From contig NZ_JACFXU010000013.1 in assembly GCF_014077625.1 (NCBI RefSeq), forward strand, positions 496,001 to 560,000: 64,000 nt of DNA, given 5' to 3'. Numbering within the stretch: the first letter of the stretch is position 1; the number at the start of each line of letters is the position of its first letter. Both the position numbers and the translations under genes were made by a program. A model generated the notes under the pieces. That model worked only from the letters and a program-made list of their open reading frames with translations. It searched no databases and was not told the origin of the DNA. Shown in pieces: positions 10,420-19,414 of this stretch. The stretch is from Sediminihaliea albiluteola (lineage in GTDB: Bacteria; Pseudomonadota; Gammaproteobacteria; Pseudomonadales; Halieaceae).

Positions 10420-11178
10420 ATGTCCTTCACTGTTGTTATTCCGGCCCGCTTTGGGTCAAGCCGATTACCCGGTAAGCCTTTGCTGGAAATCGGCGGCTTA
10501 GCTATGATTCAGCGCGTGTGGCAGCAGGCTAAAAAAAGTGACGCTCAGCGGGTGATTATCGCCACAGATGACCAGCGCATTTATTCACATGCTGAGTCTT
10601 TTGGCGCTGAGGTCTGTCTCACTGATAGCGAGCACCCTTCGGGGACTGACCGCTTGCAGCAAGTGGTCAGCATGATGGCCTTCGAGCAGGATCAAATAGT
10701 GGTCAATGTGCAGGGTGACGAGCCATTGATACCCCCTGCAGTAATTAATCAGGTGGCTGCCAATCTACAACAGCATAGAGACGCATCTATTGCGACACTG
10801 TGTGAGCCGATTGACTCTGTCGAGGTCCTCATGGACCCCAATGCGGTAAAAGTTGTTGCGGATGAGCGAGGCAGGGCACTGTATTTTAGCCGTGCGCCGA
10901 TACCCTGGCCCCGAGAGCAGTTTAGCGCTGTTGATAAGACGATGCCCGCGGGCCAACATTGGTTTCGCCATATCGGCATCTATGCTTATCGCTGCGGTTT
11001 TTTACAGCGTTACATCACTTGGTCGCCCGCGCCACTGGAACAGCTGGAGCAGTTAGAACAGTTACGCGCCTTGTATCATGGCGAAATTATTCATGTGAGC
11101 ACAGCCTGTGAGAATGTGCCTGCCGGCGTTGATACTCCGGCGGATTTAGCACGGCTGCAAGCTTTGTTTAAGGAGTAG
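10420..11178 (+). CDS. kdsB: 3-deoxy-manno-octulosonate cytidylyltransferase KdsB
   Basis: Makes CMP-Kdo for the lipopolysaccharide inner core. The 252-residue nucleotidyltransferase starts with VVIPARFGSSRLPGKPL, includes VVNVQGDEPLIPP and ALYFSRAPIPWPR, and ends normally for the family. The repetitive LEQLEQLEQL stretch near residue 210 matches the usual LEQLR region and is not an expansion. An AGAGAG ribosome-binding site precedes the ATG. The 92-base gap from lpxK is A/T rich and may hold a promoter. Confidence 0.95.
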   Translation: MSFTVVIPARFGSSRLPGKPLLEIGGLAMIQRVWQQAKKSDAQRVIIATDDQRIYSHAESFGAEVCLTDSEHPSGTDRLQQVVSMMAFEQDQIVVNVQGDEPLIPPAVINQVAANLQQHRDASIATLCEPIDSVEVLMDPNAVKVVADERGRALYFSRAPIPWPREQFSAVDKTMPAGQHWFRHIGIYAYRCGFLQRYITWSPAPLEQLEQLEQLRALYHGEIIHVSTACENVPAGVDTPADLARLQALFKE

Positions 11179-11182
11179 TAAA

Positions 11183-11671
11183 TTGAGTCTGTCACCAACC
11201 ACTGTACTCTTTGTTTGCCTGGGAAATATTTGTCGCTCGCCCACCGCTCATGGCGTATTTGAGCAATTAGTGATGGAGCGAGGGCTCGGCGATCAGATCA
11301 CTGTGGACTCTTGCGGAACGGCCGACTGGCATAGTGGTAAGGGGCCAGATCCTCGCACTGTGGCTGAAGCGAAGAAGCGCGGCTATGATCTGAGCTCCTT
11401 GCGTGCTCGGCAAGTCGAGGCCAGTGATTTTAAAGATTTTGATTACATTATCGCCATGGATAGCAGTAACTTGGCTGATTTAAAAGCCATGCAGCCCGCT
11501 GATTTTAGCGGTCGGCTCGCTTTATTCTTAGATTTCGCCCCCGAACTTGCCGAGCGGGAAGTACCTGACCCTTACTATGGCGAGCACGAGGGTTTTAGCC
11601 ATGTGCTGGACTTGGTAGAACAGGCCAGCGCCGGCTTGCTAAGTGATATTTTGAATGCACCTGGAAACTAA
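11183..11671 (+). CDS. Low-molecular-weight protein-tyrosine phosphatase
   Basis: Cytoplasmic phosphatase with the P-loop CLGNICRS (CX5R) at residues 12-19 and the acid loop DPYYG near residue 129, the catalytic set of the LMW-PTP family. It is 162 residues long. The start is TTG, with AAGGAG upstream inside the kdsB stop region. No tyrosine kinase or polysaccharide export genes are nearby, so its substrate is unknown; in pseudomonads the same gene also sits between kdsB and murB. Confidence 0.9.
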   Translation: MSLSPTTVLFVCLGNICRSPTAHGVFEQLVMERGLGDQITVDSCGTADWHSGKGPDPRTVAEAKKRGYDLSSLRARQVEASDFKDFDYIIAMDSSNLADLKAMQPADFSGRLALFLDFAPELAEREVPDPYYGEHEGFSHVLDLVEQASAGLLSDILNAPGN

Positions 11672-12692
11672 TTTCCCCCTAGCTGGCAGCAACACTCTCG
11701 CTCTACACGCCACTGCTAAGGCTTTTGTCCGGCCCAGCAGCGATGCGCAAATTAGCCAGGCCTTAGACTGGGCCAGGGCAGAGGGCCTTGCAGTATTACC
11801 CTTAGGTGAGGGGAGTAACATTGTACTTGCCGGTGATTTGGACCTTAGCGTGCTACAACTTGCCACCCAAGGTCGGGAACTGCTCAAGCAGAGTGAGCAG
11901 GACGTCTTGCTGCGTGTGCAGGCAGGTGAAAATTGGCATCAATTGGTGCAGTGGACTTTGCAGCAAGGCTACTATGGCTTAGAAAATCTAGCTCTCATTC
12001 CCGGTACAGTTGGCGCCGCGCCGATACAAAATATTGGTGCTTATGGGGTCGAATTAGAGCGTTTTGTCTCTGCTGTTCACGGCATCGATCTTGTTAGCGC
12101 TGAGCGCTTTTCCTTAAGTGCCAAGGAATGTTGCTTCAGTTACCGAGACAGCATTTTTAAACAAGCACTGCGTGACAAAGTACTGATTACCGCGGTAGAC
12201 CTGCGGCTTTCCCGACAGGCCTCTGCCGAGCTTAGCTACCCGGCACTGCAAGCTGCTTTGCAAGAGCGCGGCTTATGTGAGCCCACACCATTAGAGATAT
12301 TTAGCGCTGTGGTCGCACTGCGGCGATCGAAATTACCCGATCCGGCAATCGAAGCCAATGCCGGAAGTTTTTTTAAAAATCCACAACTTGATGCCTCGCA
12401 GTTTCTGAGACTACAGCAGCAGTTTCCACAGATGCCTAGTTATCCCTTGCTAGATGGCGGCGCAAAAGTCCCCGCGGCTTGGTTAATTGAGCACTGTGGC
12501 TGGAAAGGTAAGAAAAGTGAGGGGGTCGGAGTCCACCCGGGGCACGCTTTAGTCTTGGTTAATTACTCCGCTAAAGATGGCAAGTGCATACTCAATTTAG
12601 CTGCGAATATCGTAAAGTCAGTAGAGCAGCGCTTTGGAATTAGGCTAGAGATTGAGCCGCGGGTATACGGCGCAGAAACAGGAAGCCCTTAG
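11655..12692 (+). CDS. murB: UDP-N-acetylenolpyruvoylglucosamine reductase MurB
   Basis: FAD enzyme that completes UDP-MurNAc synthesis for peptidoglycan. The 345-residue length matches the E. coli type. Visible motifs are LGEGSNIVL, IPGTVGAAPIQNIGAYGVEL for FAD binding, CCFSYRDSIFK, and the catalytic-serine region NAGSFFKNP. The ATG lies inside the end of the phosphatase gene (17-base overlap), so the two are likely cotranscribed and coupled. Confidence 0.95.
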   Translation: MHLETNFPLAGSNTLALHATAKAFVRPSSDAQISQALDWARAEGLAVLPLGEGSNIVLAGDLDLSVLQLATQGRELLKQSEQDVLLRVQAGENWHQLVQWTLQQGYYGLENLALIPGTVGAAPIQNIGAYGVELERFVSAVHGIDLVSAERFSLSAKECCFSYRDSIFKQALRDKVLITAVDLRLSRQASAELSYPALQAALQERGLCEPTPLEIFSAVVALRRSKLPDPAIEANAGSFFKNPQLDASQFLRLQQQFPQMPSYPLLDGGAKVPAAWLIEHCGWKGKKSEGVGVHPGHALVLVNYSAKDGKCILNLAANIVKSVEQRFGIRLEIEPRVYGAETGSP

Positions 12693-12693
12693 T

Positions 12694-14520
12694 TTGGAGA
12701 GCTTCGATCACAAATCCTTCGTGCAGCGCTTAACCACGCGCCCTGGCATTTATCAGATGTATGATGCTGATGGTGAGTTGCTCTACGTTGGTAAAGCTAA
12801 AAACCTGCGCAATCGAGTGGGTAGCTATTTTCGCGCTAGTGGTTTGAGCACTAAAACCATGGCTCTAGTGAGCCGTATACAGGACATTCAGGTGACAGTG
12901 ACATCCACCGAAGTGGATGCACTGCTGCTAGAACATAATCTGATTAAGTCCCACCGGCCGCCCTATAACATCCTGCTGCGAGATGACAAATCTTACCCTT
13001 ATATCTTTCTTTCTACCGAGGATAAATATCCGCGCTTAAGCATGCACCGTGGGCCAAAGCGCCGTAAAGGCAGTTACTTCGGGCCTTACCCCAGCGCCGC
13101 TGCAGTGCGCGATTCACTGCATTTTCTACAGAAAGTATTCAAGGTGCGCCAGTGCGAGGACAGTTATTTTCGAAATCGTTCCCGGCCTTGCCTGCAACAT
13201 CAAATCGATCGCTGCACCGCGCCTTGTGTCAATTTGGTCAGCCCGGAAGATTATGCTGAACAAGTCGAAAACACTCGATTGTTCCTTAACGGGAAGTCCA
13301 ATGAGCTGATGGTGCGCCTAGCTGATGACATGGAGCAGGCCGCGGCGGCTTTAGAGTATGAAAAGGCAGCGATCTATCGCGATCAGCTAGGTCAGCTCCA
13401 GCACGTGCAGGCCACCCAAGGTATTGAGGGCAGTAGTGGTGATCTCGATATATTAGCGGCTGCCGTCGATCGCGGCCGAGCTTGTGTACAGGTTCTTTTT
13501 GTCCGCAATGCACGAGTGCTCGGCAGTAAAAGCTATTATCCCCCCTTAAAGTTGGAAGAGACTGACAGCGAAGTCCTAGCGGCTTTTCTACCCCAGTACT
13601 ATCTCTCAGCTAGTCGCCCGATTCCTGCGGATATTATCGTTAACGCACTGCCGGAAGATGTAGATACCTTAATTGAAGCATTTTCCGCTGAGGCGGGTAG
13701 ACAAGTGCGAATTCGCCAGCGAGTCCGTGATACCCGCGCCCGATGGTTGCAGTTGGCCCTGCAAACAGCCCAAACTAACTTGGTGGCCCATCTCGCGGGC
13801 CGTCAATCCACTTTAGAGCGCGTTCAGTCTCTGCAGGATGTCCTGCAACTGCCGGACTTGCCTGAGCGCATGGAATGCTTTGATATTAGCCACAGCTCAG
13901 GTGAGGCGACAGTGGCCTCCTGTGTGGTCTTTGATCAAAATGGCCCGCGCAAATCGGATTACCGTAAATTCAATATCGAGGGTGTTGCCGCGGGGGACGA
14001 CTACGCGGCTATGCAACAGGCTCTGGAGCGGCGCTACAAGCGTTTGCAAAGTGGGGAAGGGGCTTTACCGGATATTCTCTTTATCGACGGCGGCAAGGGG
14101 CAGGTGTCCCAGGCCATGTCGGTACTAGAAGACTTGCAGATCAAGGGTGTTATGGTAGTGGGTGTTGCCAAAGGGCATACTCGCAAAGCGGGTTTTGAAA
14201 CCCTCGTAATGGGTGACAGCGGTCGCGAGCAACAATTGCCAGGTGACAGTGCCGCTTTACACTTAATACAGTATATTCGAGACGAGGCGCACCGTTTTGC
14301 CATTACCGGACACCGAGCGCGTCGTGATAAGACCCGTAAACAGTCCTTACTTGAGGGTATTCCCGGCGTCGGGGCTAAGCGTCGTCGTGAATTGTTGCGA
14401 CATTTTGGTAGTGCGCAAGGGGTAAAAAATGCCAGCGTGGATGAGCTAAAGAAAATCACTGGTATCAGTGCCACACTGGCGCAACAAATATATGACCATC
14501 TGCATGGCAGCGCAGATTAG
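12694..14520 (+). CDS. uvrC: Excinuclease ABC subunit UvrC
   Basis: Nuclease of nucleotide-excision repair that makes both incisions around a lesion. Domains in order: GIY-YIG (GIYQMYDADGELLYVGKAKN), a Cys region, UVR motif (LEYEKAAIYRDQL, for UvrB contact), RNase H-like endonuclease (ECFDISHSSG, FIDGGKGQ) and C-terminal helix-hairpin-helix (LLEGIPGVGAKRRRELLRHF). The frame opens at 12652, but the TTG at 12694 has GGAAG 8 bases upstream and gives a 608-residue protein aligning with E. coli UvrC from its first residues. The expected upstream gacA/uvrY is missing and murB takes its place. Confidence 0.95.
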   Translation: MESFDHKSFVQRLTTRPGIYQMYDADGELLYVGKAKNLRNRVGSYFRASGLSTKTMALVSRIQDIQVTVTSTEVDALLLEHNLIKSHRPPYNILLRDDKSYPYIFLSTEDKYPRLSMHRGPKRRKGSYFGPYPSAAAVRDSLHFLQKVFKVRQCEDSYFRNRSRPCLQHQIDRCTAPCVNLVSPEDYAEQVENTRLFLNGKSNELMVRLADDMEQAAAALEYEKAAIYRDQLGQLQHVQATQGIEGSSGDLDILAAAVDRGRACVQVLFVRNARVLGSKSYYPPLKLEETDSEVLAAFLPQYYLSASRPIPADIIVNALPEDVDTLIEAFSAEAGRQVRIRQRVRDTRARWLQLALQTAQTNLVAHLAGRQSTLERVQSLQDVLQLPDLPERMECFDISHSSGEATVASCVVFDQNGPRKSDYRKFNIEGVAAGDDYAAMQQALERRYKRLQSGEGALPDILFIDGGKGQVSQAMSVLEDLQIKGVMVVGVAKGHTRKAGFETLVMGDSGREQQLPGDSAALHLIQYIRDEAHRFAITGHRARRDKTRKQSLLEGIPGVGAKRRRELLRHFGSAQGVKNASVDELKKITGISATLAQQIYDHLHGSAD

Positions 14521-14535
14521 TTAAGGAGATATGGC

Positions 14536-15096
14536 TTGACGATTAACGTACCCAATGCGCTAACCATGATGCGGATAGTGCTTATCCCCGTACTGGTTGT
14601 GGTGTTTTATTTGCCGTTCCAGCATCATTTATTAGTTGCTGCCGGTATTTTCACGGTTGCTGCTATCACCGACTGGTTTGATGGTTACCTGGCGCGACGA
14701 CTTGGCCAAATGACCAGTTTTGGTGCCTTTTTAGACCCAGTAGCTGATAAATTAATGGTGTCGGTAGCCTTGGTGTTATTGGTGGAGCGCCACGACACCA
14801 TGATTTTTACTTTGGCAGCCTGCGTAATCATTGGTCGCGAAATAGTTATCTCAGCTCTGCGTGAATGGATGGCTGAGCTCGGTCAGCGTACTTCCGTTGC
14901 TGTCTCTTACATAGGTAAAATAAAAACCACTTTTCAGATGTTGGCCATTATTGGTTTGCTGGCAGTCGATCCCGCAACGGACGAGGGCTGGTTACTGGCA
15001 CTGTCCTATTTAATGCTCTACAGCGCAGCGGTCTTGACTTTATGGTCGATGATCATCTATCTTCGCGCCGCACGAGATGTGATTCGTGGGCAATAA
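14536..15096 (+). CDS. pgsA: CDP-diacylglycerol-glycerol-3-phosphate 3-phosphatidyltransferase PgsA
   Basis: Integral membrane enzyme for the committed step to phosphatidylglycerol. The 186-residue protein has the CDP-alcohol phosphotransferase signature as DWFDGYLARRLG, then GAFLDPVADK, with several membrane helices. The start is TTG with a strong AAGGAGAT site 6 bases upstream. It follows uvrC by 15 bases, the same order as in enterics and pseudomonads, where tRNA genes also follow. Confidence 0.95.
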   Translation: MTINVPNALTMMRIVLIPVLVVVFYLPFQHHLLVAAGIFTVAAITDWFDGYLARRLGQMTSFGAFLDPVADKLMVSVALVLLVERHDTMIFTLAACVIIGREIVISALREWMAELGQRTSVAVSYIGKIKTTFQMLAIIGLLAVDPATDEGWLLALSYLMLYSAAVLTLWSMIIYLRAARDVIRGQ

Positions 15097-15140
15097 ATTC
15101 AGAAATATCAGCCAGTTATAAAAATATTCTGACTTTATCC

Positions 15141-15168
15141 TTGACTGTTGCGGCGTAATTCATACAAT
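15141..15168 (+). promoter_or_regulatory. Sigma-70-like promoter for tRNA-Gly/tRNA-Cys
   Basis: TTGACT at 15141-15146 and TACAAT at 15163-15168 are separated by 16 bases and lie about 30 bases before tRNA-Gly. This is the best promoter candidate for the two tRNA genes. Confidence 0.7.
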
Positions 15169-15197
15169 AGTCGGCCTTCACCCAGTGAAGCGTGTTT

Positions 15198-15273
15198 GCG
15201 GGAATAGCTCAGTTGGTAGAGCGCAACCTTGCCAAGGTTGAGGTCGCCGGTTCGAACCCGGTTTCCCGCTCCA
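15198..15273 (+). tRNA. tRNA-Gly (GCC)
   Basis: A 76-base cloverleaf: acceptor arms GCGGGAA and TTCCCGC pair, the D-arm AGCTCAGTTGGTAGAGC and T-loop GGTTCGAACCC are canonical, and the anticodon GCC is at 15231-15233. CCA is encoded. It corresponds to E. coli glyW, also downstream of pgsA. Confidence 0.97.
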
Positions 15274-15339
15274 ATTTCCAGATGCAACATCTTGCTCTGG
15301 TTCGGTAGAGAACAAGTTCTCAGTTCTCCATCTCTTAAA

Positions 15340-15413
15340 GGCTCGGTGGTAGAGTGGTTATGCAGCGGACTGCAACTCCGTGTACGCCGGTTCGATTCCG
15401 GCCCGAGCCTCCA
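15340..15413 (+). tRNA. tRNA-Cys (GCA)
   Basis: A 74-base tRNA with acceptor arms GGCTCGG and CCGAGCC, anticodon GCA at 15372-15374, T-loop GGTTCGATTCC, and encoded CCA. It follows tRNA-Gly by 66 bases, matching glyW-cysT order. The tRNA-Leu(UAA) that normally comes next is absent here and occurs at 37141. Confidence 0.97.
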
Positions 15414-15529
15414 TTATTTATTTGTTAGCACATCAGTAATTTTTCAAAACCAATCACGCCTTTATTGGTGACGAGATTGGTCTTAGTCCATTAGTTAAAA
15501 AAATTGCGATCTTAGCGCAGGCTCTAGCT

Positions 15530-15592
15530 TGTCTTGGCAGCTTATGCTCAGTATTAGCGCCCGAATACGCGGTGACTATAGCTGCCAAGACA
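15530..15592. repeat. 13-base perfect inverted repeat downstream of secDF
   Basis: TGTCTTGGCAGCT at 15530-15542 and its exact complement AGCTGCCAAGACA at 15580-15592 flank a 37-base spacer. It begins 9 bases past the secDF stop, so in that transcript it would form a stem-loop. There is no U-run, so it is not a standard terminator. It may protect the 3' end or mark an end of an acquired segment. Confidence 0.5.
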
Positions 15593-15601
15593 TGAGGCTA
15601 T

Positions 15602-18112
15602 TTAGGGGAGTAGTGCTAGCTCCCGTTGAATTTCCTCTGCTGTTGGTCTTAATTGGGCCAGCCCCTTTCGCTGCCGGCGTAGTCCTAGGTAGTAGAGAAT
15701 TGGTGATGCAATAAAGATTGATGAACTGGTGCCAATAACTACAGCGAAAAGCATGGGTATAGCAAAGCTCGAAACTGCCGCTCCACCGGCAATCGCCATC
15801 GGCAGAAGCGCCAAAATAGTGGTTAGCGAGGTAAATACGGTGCGAGTTAAGGTTGAAGAAATGCTTTCGTTTAAAAGTTCTAGCATTGGTTTTTGTGGTG
15901 TTAATCGCATATTTTCACGGATTCGATCAAATACAACCACTTTGTCGTTCACCGAGTAGCCCATCAAAGCCAGTAGCGCAGCAACAGCCGTCAGGTTGAA
16001 TTCAAGCCCTGATAGTGCGAAAAAGCCGATCGTTTTGGTCAGGTCTAATGCAATTGTCACTGTCGCTGCCCAAGCGAAATGCGATTCAAATCGCAGCCAT
16101 AGGTAGGCGAGCATGCCGGCGCCGGCGAGTATAATTGCTAAAATCGTGGCATCGCTGAAACCTCCGCTCACCTTCGGCCCGACCATGTCCACTTTAGGGA
16201 ATTCTGCACTTGGCTCTATGGAGCTGACTGCTTTCTTGAGCATGACGACCGAACTTTCTGAGCCATCCTGTGCTGTTGCTAGACGGATGAGAAAGCGGCC
16301 CTCAGTGCCTACTTCTTGGATAGCTGCATTATTTAAATGGTGACTCTCCAGCGAGCTTCGCAGTTGCTCCACGCTAAGGCTTGAAGCCTGTACTTCAACG
16401 ACAGTACCACCGGTAAAATCAACGCCGTACTTGAGCCCAGGCTGCACAAATAAAACCACTGCCGCAATGGATAGTACTGCCGAGGCACAGAGGCCTAGCA
16501 CGCGCCCTCGCATGAAGTTCAGGCCTTGCTCACTTAGTCGATCAACAAAAGCAAGCCCTGAAATTATCAAAGGCTCCCGTTTGCGATCACGGATCAGCCA
16601 CTCCATGGTTAGGCGAGTGATAGCAATTGCGGTAAATAGCGAGGTCACTAAGCCGATACCAATAGTGACGGCAAAACCGCGGACTGGGCCACTACCAAAG
16701 AGGAATAGTAAGCTCACTGCAATCAAGGTAGTAAGGTTGGAGTCGATAATAGTTCGGTAAGCTTTGCCAAAACCCTCTTGGAGAGCTAGGAAGGCTGCTT
16801 TACCCTGGCGCGATTCTTCCCGTATCCGCTCATTAATCAGGATATTGGCATCAACCGCGATACCGATAGTAAGGATGATCCCGGCAATGCCTGGCAGCGT
16901 TAGCGTTGCGCCAAGACAGCTCAAAACACCAAAGATTAAGCCTATATTTAGTAGCAGTCCTACACAGGCAATGAGTCCCCAGCGCCCGTAGAGGCCTAGC
17001 ATGAAGGCGAAAACTAAAGCTGCACCTAGCAGACCCGTACTGAGCCCCATAGCAATGGCATCACTGCCCAGGTCGGGGCCAACACTGCGTTCTTCTACAA
17101 CCTGTAAGGGGGCGGGCAAGGCACCGGCGCGGAGCAGTAGGGCTAACTTACTGGCTTCTGCAGTGCTAAAAGCGCCACTGATTTCTCCGCTGGCTCCAAT
17201 AGCACTGCGAATGACTGGAGCTGTCAGTACCTTTCCATCGAGCACAATGGCTAGGGCCCGGCCAATATTGTCTCGGGTCATATTGCCAAATATTCGCGCT
17301 CCTTGGTCATCTAGTTTGAAAGTGACGACTGGCTGATTGCTCTCAGGGTTAAAGGCCATACGCGCATCACGGATATGTTCCCCGGTCATAGCAATATGTT
17401 TTTCTAAGCGATAGAGCCGGTCCTCATCAGCCCCTGCTAGGGTGATCGTTGCCTGAGCTTGAGATGTCGGGCGGGCGACCCACTGAAAGGTCATTTTGGC
17501 CGTGGTGCCGAGTAAGTCACGGATCTCGCTCGGGTCTGCCACGCCCGGCATCTGCACTAGAATGCCGTCGCTGCCCTGGCGAGTGATGCTGGGTTCTACT
17601 AAGCCCGTTTCATCGAGCCTTCTTCTGACAACCTCAAGGCTTTTCTCGACCGCATCTTGAGCAATACGGCTCTGCCAAGTATCAGTCATCGTTATAATAA
17701 GCTTGTTAGCGCTGGAGCTGAGATTAAAGCGCCTGATGCCATCCGCTTCCGATTGAATTACATTGCGCGCAATGTTGAGTGCCTCAGGCAATCGTTCAGC
17801 TTGCATAACTTGTAGCTCAAGCCCCTGACTCTTACTTTGGGCGGCCTCAAAACGAATACCTTTCTCGCGAAGAGCTCTGCTAAGTTCTGTACTCAGTGCA
17901 AGGTATTCACTTTCAAATAGTTCTTGGCTATCTACTTCTAAGAGTAAGTGTGAGCCACCCCGAAGGTCTAAACCTAGGGACAGCGTGTTTTCTTGGTACC
18001 AAAGGGGCAATTTGCTCAATAAGTGACTGGGAAGAAGGTTCGGCAATGCGCTCAGTAAGCCGAGCACAACTACCAGGCTGTAGATAACAGCCCGTGATCG
18101 AAGTGATTTCAT
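15602..18112 (-). CDS. secDF: Fused protein translocase subunit SecDF (short type)
   Basis: RND-type membrane protein using the proton motive force to help pull secreted proteins out through SecYEG. The 836-residue protein joins SecD (about 1-520: LGLDLRGGSHLLLEVD, GIAVDANILINERIREE) and SecF (about 520-836: YGVDFTGGTVVEV, GYSVNDKVVVFDRIREN). Gammaproteobacteria usually carry separate secD and secF after yajC; here there is no yajC, and the SecD half is shorter than the usual 615 residues. It may be an extra paralogue. The end at 15602 is followed by an inverted repeat. Confidence 0.9.
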   Translation of the reverse strand: MKSLRSRAVIYSLVVVLGLLSALPNLLPSHLLSKLPLWYQENTLSLGLDLRGGSHLLLEVDSQELFESEYLALSTELSRALREKGIRFEAAQSKSQGLELQVMQAERLPEALNIARNVIQSEADGIRRFNLSSSANKLIITMTDTWQSRIAQDAVEKSLEVVRRRLDETGLVEPSITRQGSDGILVQMPGVADPSEIRDLLGTTAKMTFQWVARPTSQAQATITLAGADEDRLYRLEKHIAMTGEHIRDARMAFNPESNQPVVTFKLDDQGARIFGNMTRDNIGRALAIVLDGKVLTAPVIRSAIGASGEISGAFSTAEASKLALLLRAGALPAPLQVVEERSVGPDLGSDAIAMGLSTGLLGAALVFAFMLGLYGRWGLIACVGLLLNIGLIFGVLSCLGATLTLPGIAGIILTIGIAVDANILINERIREESRQGKAAFLALQEGFGKAYRTIIDSNLTTLIAVSLLFLFGSGPVRGFAVTIGIGLVTSLFTAIAITRLTMEWLIRDRKREPLIISGLAFVDRLSEQGLNFMRGRVLGLCASAVLSIAAVVLFVQPGLKYGVDFTGGTVVEVQASSLSVEQLRSSLESHHLNNAAIQEVGTEGRFLIRLATAQDGSESSVVMLKKAVSSIEPSAEFPKVDMVGPKVSGGFSDATILAIILAGAGMLAYLWLRFESHFAWAATVTIALDLTKTIGFFALSGLEFNLTAVAALLALMGYSVNDKVVVFDRIRENMRLTPQKPMLELLNESISSTLTRTVFTSLTTILALLPMAIAGGAAVSSFAIPMLFAVVIGTSSSIFIASPILYYLGLRRQRKGLAQLRPTAEEIQRELALLP

Positions 18113-18181
18113 TGAAAATCCTCAAAGAAATTTAACTATCCAAGATGACTGCCAAATGCACAGCCATAGCTATAGGGGGAG

Positions 18182-18568
18182 TTAAACGAGAGGAGGTGCG
18201 CGCAGCTGTGGGCTCAGAAATAGGACGAATGATCTGAGCGCTGGCGCATAGGCAGTAATCGCGCCCGAGGCCGCGCTAAGCTCAGCGAATAAGAGCAGGG
18301 AGCCCTGATGCCATAAATCAGGAAAATCAGAATGATCATCAGCTGAGTTGTTGCTCTGCAAACGAGCATTGATAAGCCTGATCGATTGCTGATGATTGAG
18401 CAGAGCCAGACTACTGGGCTCGCCATCAAAGCCATGCTTTGACTGGGGAAAATAAGACTGCTGATAGCTAAGGGAACTGAGAAAAATAAGCAGCAATGCC
18501 AGTAGTGGCGTCACTACAAGTGGCAATCGGGCAGGCCCGCCATCTAAACGGCAATGAGTGTTAGACAC
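18182..18568 (-). CDS. Hypothetical small membrane protein upstream of secDF
   Basis: A 128-residue open frame with a GTG start, 69 bases upstream of secDF on the same strand. Residues about 16-36 (LPLVVTPLLALLLIFLSSLS) look like a membrane helix, followed by a polar Ser/His/Asp-rich region and a hydrophobic C-terminus. I recognise no family. The position suggests an operon with secDF, but the ribosome-binding site is weak and the frame could be chance. Confidence 0.4.
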   Translation of the reverse strand: MSNTHCRLDGGPARLPLVVTPLLALLLIFLSSLSYQQSYFPQSKHGFDGEPSSLALLNHQQSIRLINARLQSNNSADDHSDFPDLWHQGSLLLFAELSAASGAITAYAPALRSFVLFLSPQLRAPPLV

Positions 18569-18728
18569 GCTGCAATCTCAAAGAGCTAAGTTGTGCTTCA
18601 GTATCAGAGTAACCTAAGCGATCATGCTTTTATAGCTGGTAAGAGAAATATCTTGTCTAGGTGCTTAGCCTCTTACTAGTATTTACTAAAACCAGCCCTC
18701 TAAAACCCCAGGTAGTGGATTTATAACC

Positions 18729-19223
18729 ATGCATCAACTCATCTTGATCGCCTTACTCATAGGTATTTTGAGCCTGCCCAAAGCAACGCTGCCAGACTTT
18801 ATAGCAGAGGTGGTAGCGGTTGATGCCGGTGATTGCGTCGAAGTCCTTGATCAGAGCAGGACTCGGCAAACTGTGTGCTTGCTTGGTGTCCTTGCACCAG
18901 AAGTGGGGCAGCCCTATGGCGATGAGTCGAGAGCGCGCCTTAATTCGCTAGTACTTGGCAGAGAGGTTTTGATCGAGTCGGTGCGCAAGAAAGCTCCGGC
19001 TTTGCTGATGGCTAAGGTCTGGGTGGAGCCGGCGGATTGTGCTTCCTGTGGCAAGACCCTTGATGTGAATCACGCCCAGTTGTTGGCCGGGATGGCACGC
19101 TGGAATCCCTCTCATGCAAAACTGCTCTCAGCCGAGGAGGGCGGCCGCTATCCTTCAGCTGAAGAAGAGGCTAGAAAGCGACAGTGGGGGCTGTGGTCTG
19201 ACGCAGAGAATGCGGCCCCATAA
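18729..19223 (+). CDS. Staphylococcal-nuclease-like protein, probably inactive
   Basis: A 164-residue exported or membrane-anchored protein: hydrophobic N-terminus (about 1-20), then an SNase-like OB fold. Recognisable parts are VDAGDCVEVLD, VCLLGVLAPEVGQPYGDESRA, a WNPSH region and the C-terminal AEEEARKRQWGLWSD. Compared with staphylococcal nuclease (Arg35, Asp40, Arg87), the first two positions read Cys and Leu, and the DRYGR-like segment reads KAPALLMAKV with no Arg. Only the APE glutamate and an N-terminal Asp remain, so nuclease activity is unlikely. Two extra cysteines (CASC) could bind metal or form a disulphide. Confidence 0.75.
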   Translation: MHQLILIALLIGILSLPKATLPDFIAEVVAVDAGDCVEVLDQSRTRQTVCLLGVLAPEVGQPYGDESRARLNSLVLGREVLIESVRKKAPALLMAKVWVEPADCASCGKTLDVNHAQLLAGMARWNPSHAKLLSAEEGGRYPSAEEEARKRQWGLWSDAENAAP

Positions 19224-19414
19224 GTAGCTTTACAGACTTGATGCGCTCCTCATTCATCATTACTGCTGGTAAGTGCAGAAATAATGCTGTTTTTTTGGCA
19301 TTTCAAAGCCCAGCGTTATTAGCTAACCTGTAGTGATAGCTGCTTTTTTATAGTTAAGTAAGCGGCGAAACTTGCCTTTACCTAAGTCATCAAACTTGTT
19401 TAAGGAATTGCTGA

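Noticed and set aside
11036-11062. LEQLEQLEQL repeat in kdsB
   Set aside because: Matches the normal family region and does not lengthen the protein.
14034-14474. 146-residue frame opposite uvrC
   Set aside because: Shadow of a conserved gene with no recognisable protein pattern.
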